Of a stretch of DNA of 28,869 nucleotides, positions 19,692 through 28,869 are shown piece by piece; position 1 is the stretch's first letter, and each line of letters starts with the position of its first letter. A program made the translations under genes and the position numbers. The notes under the pieces were generated by a model that worked only from the letters and a program-made list of their open reading frames with translations, did no database searches and had not been told where the DNA came from. Source of the stretch: Tubiluchus corallicola. Lineage: Eukaryota; Priapulida; Priapulimorpha; Priapulimorphida; Tubiluchidae. Where the stretch lies: positions 1-28,869 of the forward strand of contig JAQGDQ010001697.1 of NCBI GenBank assembly GCA_030141605.1, written 5' to 3'.

Positions 19692-22600
19692 GTAAGTTGT
19701 TTTTTCGAAATGTACTATTGCAGCAGATTGAAGTAAATTGATTGAGCAGTTGTTGTAGACTGAAGTACATAGATGAAAACAGAACTGTTGATTAAAGTGC
19801 ATGAATTGAACTGTATGTTTCTGCACGTAGATGAAAGTGTTTGAATCACTTACTGTAGATTGAAGTACATAGATGAAACAGTAATGTTAATTGAAGTGCG
19901 TGGATGGAACTGTATGTTTCTGCACGTAGATGAAAGTGTTTGAATCACTTACTGTAGATTGCAGTACATAGATGAAACAGTAATGTTAATTGAAGTGCAT
20001 GGATGGAACTGTATGTTTCTGCACGTAGATGAAAGTGTTTGAATCACTTACTGTAGATTGCAGTACATAGATGAAACAGTAATGTTAATTGAAGTGCATG
20101 GATGGAACTGTATGTTTCTGCACGTAGATGAACGTGTTTGAATCACTTACTGTAGATTGAAGTACGTAGATGAAACAGTAATGTTAATTGAAGTGCATGG
20201 ATGGAACTGTATGTTTCTGCACGTAGATGAACGTGTTTGAATCACTTACTGTAGATTGAAGTACGTAGATGAAACAGTAATGTTAATTGAAGTGCATGAA
20301 TTGAACTGTATGTTTCTGCACGTAGATGAAAGTGTTTGAATCACTTACTGTAGATTGAAGTACATAGATGAAACAGTAATGTTAATTGAAGTGCGTGGAT
20401 GGAACTGTATGTTTCTGCACGTAGATGAAAGTGTTTGAATCACTTACTGTAGACTGAAGTACATAGATGAAACAGTAATGTTAATTGAAGTGCATGGATG
20501 GAACTGTATGTTTCTGCACGTAGATGAACGTGTTTGAATCACTTACTGTATATTGAAGTACATAGATGAAACAGTAATGTTAATTGAAGTGCATGGATGG
20601 AACTGTATGTTTCTGCACGTAGATGAAAGTGTTTGAATCACTTACTGTAGATTACAGTACATAGATGAAACAGTAATGTTAATTAAGTGCATGGATGGAA
20701 CTGTATGTTTCTGCACGTAGATGAACGTGTTTGAATCACTTACTGTAGATTGAAGTACGTAGATGAAACATTAATGTTAATTGAAGTGCGTGGATGGAAC
20801 TGTATGTTTCTGCACGTAGATGAAAGTGTTTGAATCGCTTACTGTAGATTGAAGTACGTAGATGAAACAGTAATGTTAATTGAAGTGCATGGATGGGACT
20901 GTATGTTTCTGCACGTAGATGAACGTGTTTGAATCACTTACTGTAGATTGAAGTACGTAGATGAAACAGTAATATTAATTGAAGTGCATGGATGGAACTG
21001 TATGTTTCTGCACGTAGATGAAAGTGTTTGAATCACTTACTGTAGATTGAAGTACATAGATGAAACAGTTATGTTGATTAAAGTGCATGAATTGAACTGT
21101 ATGTTTCTGCACGTAGATGAAAGTGTTTGAATCACTTACTGTAGATTGAAGTACATAGATGAAACAGTAATGTTAATTGAAGTGCATGGATGGAACTGTA
21201 TGTTTCTGCACGTAGATGAACGTGTTTGAATCACTTACTGTAGACTGAAGTACATAGATGAAACAGTAATGTTAATTGAAGTGCATGGATGGAACTGTAT
21301 GTTTCTGCACGTAGATGAACGTGTTTGAATCACTTACTGTAGATTGAAGTACGTAGATGAAACAGTAATGTTAATTGAAGTGCATGGATGGAACTGTATG
21401 TTTCTGCACGTAGATGAAAGTGTTTGAATCACTTACTGTAGATTGAAGTACATAGATGAAACACGTAGATGAAGTGTTTGAATCACTTACTGTAGACTGA
21501 AGTACATAGATGAAACAGTAATGTTAATTAAAGTGCATGGATGGAACTGTATGTTTCTGCACGTAGATGAAAGTGTTTGAATACTACTGTAATTGAAGTA
21601 CATAGTGAAACAGTAATGTTAATTAAAGTGCATGGATGGAACTGTATGTTTCTGCACGTAGATGAAAGTGTTTGAATTACTCACTGTAGATTGAAGTACA
21701 TAGATGAAACAGTAATGTTAATTGAAGTGCATGGATGGAACTGTATGTTTCTGCACGTAGATGAAAGTGTTTGAATCACTTACTGTAGATTGAAGTACAT
21801 AGATGAAACAGTAATGTTAATTGAAGTGCATGGATGGAACTGTATGTTTCTGCACGTAGATGAAAGTGTTTGAATCACTTACTGTAGATTGAAGTACATA
21901 GATGAAACAGTAATGTTAATTGAAGTGCATGGATGGAACTGTATGTTTCTGCACGTAGATGAACGTGTTTGAATCACTTACTGTAGATTGAAGTACGTAG
22001 ATGAAACAGTAATGTTAATTGAAGTGCATGGATGGAACTGTATGTTTCTGCACGTAGATGAAAGTGTTTGAATCACTTACTGTAGATTGAAGCACGTAGA
22101 TGAAACAGTAATGTTAATTGAAGTGCATGGATGGAACTGTATGTTTCTGCACGTAGATGAACGTGTTTGGATCACTCACTGTAGATTGAAGTACATAGAT
22201 GAAACAGTAATGTTAATTAAAGTGCATGGATGGAACTGTATGTTTCTGCACGTAGATGAAAGTGTTTGAATCACTTACTGTAGATTGAAGTACATAGATG
22301 AAACAGTAATGTTAATTGAAGTGCATGGATGGAACTGTATGTTTCTGCACGTAGATGAAAGTGTTTGAATCACTTACTGTAGATTGAAGTACATAGATGA
22401 AACAGTAATGTTAATTGAAGTGCATGGATGGAACTGTATGTTTCTGCACGTAGATGAAAGTGTTTGAATCACTTACTGTAGATTGCAGTACATAGATGAA
22501 ACAGTAATGTTAATTGAAGTGCATGGATGGAACTGTATGTTTCTGCACGTAGATGAACGTGTTTGAATCACTTACTGTAGATTGAAGTACGTAGATGAAA

Positions 22601-25600
22601 CAGTAATGTTAATTGAAGTGCATGGATGGAACTGTATGTTTCTGCACGTAGATGAACGTGTTTGAATCACTTACTGTAGATTGAAGTACGTAGATGAAAC
22701 AGTAATGTTAATTGAAGTGCATGGATGGAACTGTATGTTTCTGCACGTAGATGAAAGTGTTTGAATCACTTACTGTAGATTGAAGTACATAGATGAAACA
22801 GTAATGTTAATTGAAGTGCATGGATGGAACTGTATGTTTCTGCACGTAGATGAAAGTGTTTGAATCACTTACTGTAGACTGAAGTACATAGATGAAACAG
22901 TAATGTTAATTGAAGTGCATGGATGGAACTGTATGTTTCTGCACGTAGATGAACGTGTTTGAATCACTTACTGTAGATTGAAGTACATAGATGAAACAGT
23001 AATGTTAATTGAAGTGCATGGATGGAACTGTATGTTTCTGCACGTAGATGAAAGTGTTTGAATCACTTACTGTAGATTGCAGTACATAGATGAAACAGTA
23101 ATGTTAATTAAGTGCATGGATGGAACTGTATGTTTCTGCACGTAGATGAACGTGTTTGAATCACTTACTGTAGATTGAAGTACGTAGATGAAACAGTAAT
23201 GTTAATTGAAGTGCATGGATGGAACTGTATGTTTCTGCACGTAGATGAACGTGTTTGAATCACTTACTGTAGATTGAAGTACATAGATGAAACAGTAATG
23301 TTAATTGAAGTGCATGGATGGAACTGTATGTTTCTGCACGTAGATGAACGTGTTTGAATCACTTACTGTAGATTGAAGTACGTAGATGAAACAGTAATGT
23401 TAATTGAAGTGCATGGATGGAACTGTATGTTTCTGCACGTAGATGAAAGTGTTTGAATCACTTACTGTAGATTGAAGTACATAGATGAAACAGTAATGTT
23501 AATTGAAGTGCATGGATGGAACTGTATGTTTCTGCACGTAGATGAAAGTGTTTGAATCACTTACTGTAGATTGAAGTACATAGATGAAACAGTAATGTTA
23601 ATTGAAGTGCATGGATGGAACTGTATGTTTCTGCACGTAGATGAACGTGTTTGAATCACTTACTGTAGATTGAAGTACATAGATGAAACAGTAATGTTAA
23701 TTGAAGTGCATGGATGGAACTGTATGTTTCTGCACGTAGATGAACGTGTTTGAATCACTTACTGTAGATTGAAGTACGTAGATGAAACAGTAATGTTAAT
23801 TGAAGTGCATGGATGGAACTGTATGTTTCTGCACGTAGATGAAAGTGTTTGAATCACTTACTGTAGATTGAAGTACATAGATGAAGTACATAGATGAAAC
23901 AGTAATGTTAATTAAGTGCATGGATGGAACTGTATGTTTCTGCACGTAGATGAAGTGTTTGCAATGAAACAGTAATGTTAATTAAGTGCATGGATGGAAC
24001 TGTATGTTTCTGCACGTAGATGAAAGTGTTTGAATCACTTACTGTAGATTGAAGTACATAGATGAAACAGTAATGTTAATTGAAGTGCATGGATGGAACT
24101 GTATGTTTCTGCACGTAGATGAAAGTGTTTGAATCACTTACTGTAGATTGAAGCACGTAGATGAAACAGTAATGTTAATTGAAGTGCATGGATGGAACTG
24201 TATGTTTCTGCACGTAGATGAAAGTGTTTGAATCACTTACTGTAGATTGAAGTACATAGATGAAACAGTAATGTTAATTGAAGTGCATGGATGGAACTGT
24301 ATGTTTCTGCACGTAGAAGAACGTGTTTGAATCACTCACTGTAGATTGAAGTACGTAGATGAAACAGTAATGTTAATTGAAGTGCATGGATGGAGCTGTA
24401 TGTTTCTGCACGTAGATGAAAGTGTTTGAATCACTTACTGTAGATTGAAGCACGTAGATGAAACAGTAATGTTAATTGAAGTGCATGGATGGAACTGTAT
24501 GTTTCTGCACGTAGATGAACGTGTTTGAATCACTTACTGTAGACTGAAGTACATAGGTGAAACAGTAATGTTAATTGAAGTGCATGGATGGAACTGTATG
24601 TTTCTGCACGTAGATGAACGTGTTTGAATCACTTACTGTAGATTGAAGTACATAGATGAAACAGTAATGTTAATTGAAGTGCATGGATGGAACTGTATGT
24701 TTCTGCACGTAGATGAAAGTGTTTGAATCACTTACTGTAGATTGAAGTACATAGATGAAACAGTAATGTTAATTGAAGTGCATGGATGGAACTGTATGTT
24801 TCTGCACGTAGATGAAAGTGTTTGAATCACTTACTGTAGATTGCAGTACATAGATGAAACAGTAATGTTAATTGAAGTGCATGGATGGAACTGTATGTTT
24901 CTGCACGTAGATGAACGTGTTTGAATCACTTACTGTAGATTGAAGTACGTAGAAGGAACAGTAATGTTAGTTGAAGTGCATGGATGGAACTGTATGTTTC
25001 TGCACGTAGATGAACGTGTTTGAATCACTTACTGTAGATTGAAGTACGTAGATGAAACAGTAATATTAATTGAAGTGCATGGATGGAACTGTATGTTTCT
25101 GCACGTAGATGAAAGAGTTTGAATCACTTACTGTATATTGAAGTACATAGATGAAACATTAATGTTAATTGAAGTGCATGGATGGAACTGTGTGTTTCTG
25201 CACGTAGATGAAAGTGTTTGAATCACTTACTGTAGACTGAAGTACATAGGTGAAACAGTAATGTTAATTGAAGTGCATGGATGGAACTGTATGTTTCTGC
25301 ACGTAGATGAACGTGTTTGAATCACTTACTGTATATTGAAGTACATAGATGAAACAGTAATGTTAATTGAAGTGCATGGATGGAACTGTATGTTTCTGCA
25401 CGTAGATGAAAGTGTTTGAATCACTTACTGTAGATTACAGTACATACTGAAACAGTAATGTTAATTAAGTGCATGGATGGAACTGTATGTTTCTGCACGT
25501 AGATGAACGTGTTTGAATCACTTACTGTAGATTGAAGTACGTAGATGAAACAGTAATGTTAATTGAAGTGCATGGATGGAACTGTATGTTTCTGCACGTA

Positions 25601-28600
25601 GATGAAAGTGTTTGAATCACTTACTGTAGATTGAAGTACATAGATGAAACAGTAATGTTAATTGAAGTGCATGGATGGAACTGTATGTTTCTGCACGTAG
25701 ATGAAAGTGTTTGAATCACTTACTGTAGATTGCAGTACATAGATGAAACAGTAATGTTAATTGAAGTGCATGGATGGAACTGTATGTTTCTGCACGTAGA
25801 TGAACGTGTTTGAATCACTTACTGTAGATTGAAGTACATAGATGAAACAGTAATGTTAATTGAAGTGCATGGATGGAACTGTATGTTTCTGCACGTAGAT
25901 GAACGTGTTTGAATCACTTACTGTAGATTGAAGTACATAGATGAAACAGTAATGTTAATTGAAGTGCATGGATGGAACTGTATGTTTCTGCACGTAGATG
26001 AAAGTGTTTGAATCACTTACTGTAGATTGAAGTACATAGATGAAACAGTAATGTTAATTGAAGTGCATGGATGGAACTGTATGTTTCTGCACGTAGATGG
26101 TGTTTGAATCACTTACTGTAGATTGAAGTACGTAGATGACATTAATGTTATTGAAGTGCATGGATGGAACTGTATGTTTCTGCACGTAGATGAAAGTGTT
26201 TGAATCACTTACTGTAGATTGAAGTACATAGATGAAACAGTAATGTTAATTGAAGTGCATGGATGGAACTGTATGTTTCTGCACGTAGATGAAAGTGTTT
26301 GAATCACTTACTGTAGATTGAAGTACATAGATGAAACAGTAATGTTAATTGAAGTGCATGGATGGAACTGTATGTTTCTGCACGTAGATGAACGTGTTTG
26401 AATCACTTACTGTAGATTGAAGTACGTAGATGAAACAGTAATGTTAATTGAAGTGCATGGATGGAACTGTATGTTTCTGCACGTAGATGAACGTGTTTGA
26501 ATCACTTACTGTAGATTGAAGTACGTAGATGAAACAGTAATGTTAATTGAAGTGCATGGATGGAACTGTATGTTTCTGCACGTAGATGAACGTGTTTGAA
26601 TCACTTACTGTAGATTGAAGTACGTAGATGAAACAGTAATATTAATTGAAGTGCATGGATGGAACTGTATGTTTCTGCACGTAGATGAAAGTGTTTGAAT
26701 CACTTACTGTAGATTGAAGTACATAGATGAAACAGTTATGTTGATTAAAGTGCATGAATTGAACTGTATGTTTCTGCACGTAGATGAACGTGTTTGAATC
26801 ACTTACTGTAGATTGAAGTACGTAGATGAAACAGTAATGTTAATTGAAGTGCATGGATGGAACTGTATGTTTCTGCACGTAGATGAACGTGTTTGAATCA
26901 CTTACTGTAGATTGAAGTACGTAGATGAAACAGTAATGTTAATTGAAGTGCATGGATGGGACTGTATGTTTCTGCACGTAGATGAACGTGTTTGAATCAC
27001 TTACTGTAGATTGAAGTACGTAGATGAAACAGTAATATTAATTGAAGTGCATGGATGGAACTGTATGTTTCTGCACGTAGATGAAAGTGTTTGAATCACT
27101 TACTGTAGATTGAAGTACATAGATGAAACAGTTATGTTGATTAAAGTGCATGAATTGAACTGTACGTTTCTGCTCGTAGATGAAAGTGTTTGAATCACTT
27201 ACTGTAGACTGAAGTACATAGATGAAACAGTAATGTTAATTAAAGTGCATGGATGGAACTGTATGTTTCTGCACGTAGATGAAAGTGTTTGAATTACTCA
27301 CTGTACATTGAAGTACATAGGTGAAACAGTAATGTTAATTAAAGTGCATGGATGGAACTGTACGTTTCTGCACGTAGATGAAAGTGTTTGAATCACTTAC
27401 TGTAGATTGAAGTACATAGATGAAACAGTAATGTTAATTGAAGTGCATGGATGGAACTGTATGTTTCTGCACGTAGATGAAAGTGTTTGAATCACTTACT
27501 GTAGATTGAAGTACGTAGATGAAACAGTAATGTTAATTGAAGTGCATGGATGGAACTGTATGTTTCTGCACGTAGATGAAAGTGTTTGAATCACTTACTG
27601 TAGATTGAAGTACATAGATGAAACAGTAATGTTAATTGAAGTGCATGGATGGAACTGTATGTTTCATCACGTAGAAGAACGTGTTTGAATCACTCACTGT
27701 AGATTGAAGTACGTAGATGAAACTGTAATGTTAATTGAAGTGCATGGATGGAGCTGTATGTTTCTGCACGTAGATGAAAGTGTTTGAATCACTTACTGTA
27801 GATTGAATCACGTTGGTTTTTATGCAAGATTGAAGCAGAGCACAACTGTTTTTCTGGAAATTTGATTATTATGCTGCATGAAACAAATTTCTCAAGACAC
27901 AAATACAAAAGAAATATGATACCAAAACTCTTTTACTCTTCTAGAAAATCCACTTGAGTGTAATTGTTCGATGAGATGGACAAAAGCGGAGAATTGGCAT
28001 GATTCTTATATCGAATGTGGAGTTCCAGCTAGAGAATGGTATCTTGCAGATTTTGATAATGCATGTGGTGCAAGTACTGTACACCCACCCTTACCAACCA
28101 CCACACCGCCTCCACCGCATTCAAATCAGTGCGGTAAAAGAATTAAATGGAATCTGTGCCAAATCGTGAGCAAAACACCTTGCAGACTAATATGTGGCAA
28201 AACATTTGGCCCCCGTTATTCTAACATGTGGTTCCTGCAAATGACTCTACCTGATTATGTGGAGTTCATGGAGCTTAGATACTACGAAGACACATACTTC
28301 CCCCGCAAATTCTTCAAGAAGAAGACATTTGGAGTGCTGCAGATAAGCAACTCAAACTTAGTAAATCTGTATGCCTCATTTACGCATGCCAACGTTTTGA
28401 GATCTGTATGGATAGTTAATAATCCCCACTTAACGTACATTGCTCCAAAAGCATTTCGTAGAATGGTTGATGTTAGAAGTATTCAAATTGTTGGTGCAGA
28501 AAGCCTGAAAACTGCCAACTTGGACCTAAGTTATAATCAGAGGATTGCAACTGTGGTTGTGTCTGAAACAGGATTAGTGCAAATGGACATGCCAGTCTTA

Positions 28601-28643
28601 CATAATCAAAGATTGCCAAATGATGTAATAATATCGCTAACAG
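19046..28643 (+). CDS. Secreted modular leucine-rich-repeat protein, first two coding exons (3' incomplete)
   Basis: Join 19046-19691 and 27945-28643 (1345 nt, 448 codons plus one base), continuing beyond the window. The junction is G+AA, giving Glu, with GT-AG ends. Residues 1-28 form a signal peptide. Module 1: cysteine N-cap beginning GCGAEWW, then LRRs around residues 85-200. Exon 2 opens with the C-cap ENPLECNCSMRW, then a Pro/Thr linker, then a second N-cap (QCGKRIKWNLC) and LRRs. The two LRR blocks align: PKAFSRLDNLTMLKIQNS against PKAFRRMVDVRSIQIVGA. No membrane segment appears yet. LRR ectodomains of this sort act in extracellular binding. Ligand and final topology are unknown. Confidence 0.82.
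19692..27944 (+). other. 8.25-kb intron of the LRR gene
   Basis: It is bounded by gtaagt and tctag. About 98% of it is the 99-bp minisatellite. Only about 30 bp at the 5' end and 135 bp at the 3' end are other sequence. Confidence 0.8.
19753..27808. repeat. 99-bp minisatellite, about 80 copies
   Basis: The unit contains tgaatcacttactgtag, attgaagtacatagatgaaa, cagtaatgttaattgaagtg, catggatggaactgtatg and tttctgcacgtagatgaaag. Period checked at 19841 to 19940 (99 bp). Most copies differ only at a few recurring sites: aaagtg or aacgtg, acatag or acgtag, ttgaag or ttgcag. A few are shortened, for example near 21455, 21590, 23880-23960 and 26098-26150. Degenerate edge units occur from about 19720. 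It lies wholly within an intron. Confidence 0.97.
27945..28643 (+). CDS. LRR gene exon 2: LRRCT, Pro/Thr linker, N-cap, LRR block 2
   Basis: The acceptor is actcttctag and the donor gtaaat. Both borders are phase 1, so the exon (699 nt, 233 codons) is symmetric. The LRRCT has C-x1-C-x16-C-x15-C. The linker contains PTTTPPPPH. The N-cap is C-x8-C-x7-C-x3-C-G. The LRR block ends LPNDVIISLTG, matching LPAEKISFYIG at the end of exon 1. Coding starts upstream of the first in-frame ATG at 27971. Confidence 0.85.
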
Positions 28644-28869
28644 GTAAATAAACTCTTTTGGCTTTCCTATCGTGTGCTGTACGTTACTGTTTATCTATTT
28701 CGTGGAACAGAGATGGGTCAGAAAAAAGTGCTCACGCGTACAAAGGGATATATCTAACAACGTATCTGAATCATTTCCTGTGGGATATGGTACACCGTTT
28801 TGCTGTTTAATGTTTGCCCTCACAAAGAGCATCCCTTTCAAACCATTCCACAATCAAAACAATCTCGTT
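28644..28869 (+). other. Start of the next LRR gene intron
   Basis: It follows the donor gtaaat. No coding similarity was seen up to the window end. Confidence 0.6.

Noticed and set aside
19753-27808. CRISPR-like regular array
   Set aside because: The units abut with no unique spacers, the period is 99 bp, and the setting is a eukaryotic intron. It is a minisatellite.

Overview
The window is nuclear DNA from an animal, most likely an invertebrate. It is AT-rich, its genes are split by GT-AG introns, and it carries LINE, LTR and microsatellite debris. A marine or freshwater mollusc is plausible from the overall style (secreted pentraxin-like and LRR genes, LINE tails), but the sequence does not settle this.

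Layout. 1-2211: AT-rich upstream DNA with copy 1 of a dispersed repeat. 2212-9912: a complete seven-exon gene on + for a secreted pentraxin-like protein of 302 residues. All six junctions keep the reading frame. Its introns hold most of the microsatellites: an ATTATC hexamer array, an ATT array, a 23-bp minisatellite and a 350-bp CA-rich tract. They also hold two LINE-like 3' tails and an inverted copy of the dispersed repeat. 9913-15000: long non-coding stretch with an AT-rich 3'UTR, a solo LTR (11453-11879) with terminal inverted repeats and a 4-bp target duplication, and a GA/poly-A tract. 15040-15296: a relic of an LRR C-terminal cap exon, broken by one in-frame TAG. 15300-19045: AT-rich DNA with copy 3 of the dispersed repeat, a LINE-like tail, a GC-rich repeat-like block and a LINE reverse-transcriptase C-terminal fragment on -. 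19046-28643 and beyond the window: the first two coding exons of a secreted leucine-rich-repeat gene. They are separated by an 8.25-kb intron filled almost entirely by about 80 copies of a 99-bp minisatellite.

The two LRR exons encode the same module: a four-cysteine N-cap of pattern C-x8-C-x(7 or 15)-C-x3-C-G, then LRRs. The second exon is bounded by phase-1 introns on both sides and starts with the C-cap that closes the module in the first exon. The gene therefore looks built by duplicating one exon cassette. The relic at 15040 carries the same kind of C-cap with the same phase and near-identical cysteine spacing, so a related LRR gene or exon probably lay just upstream. Pentraxins and LRR proteins are both common in invertebrate extracellular recognition, but a shared role here is only inference.
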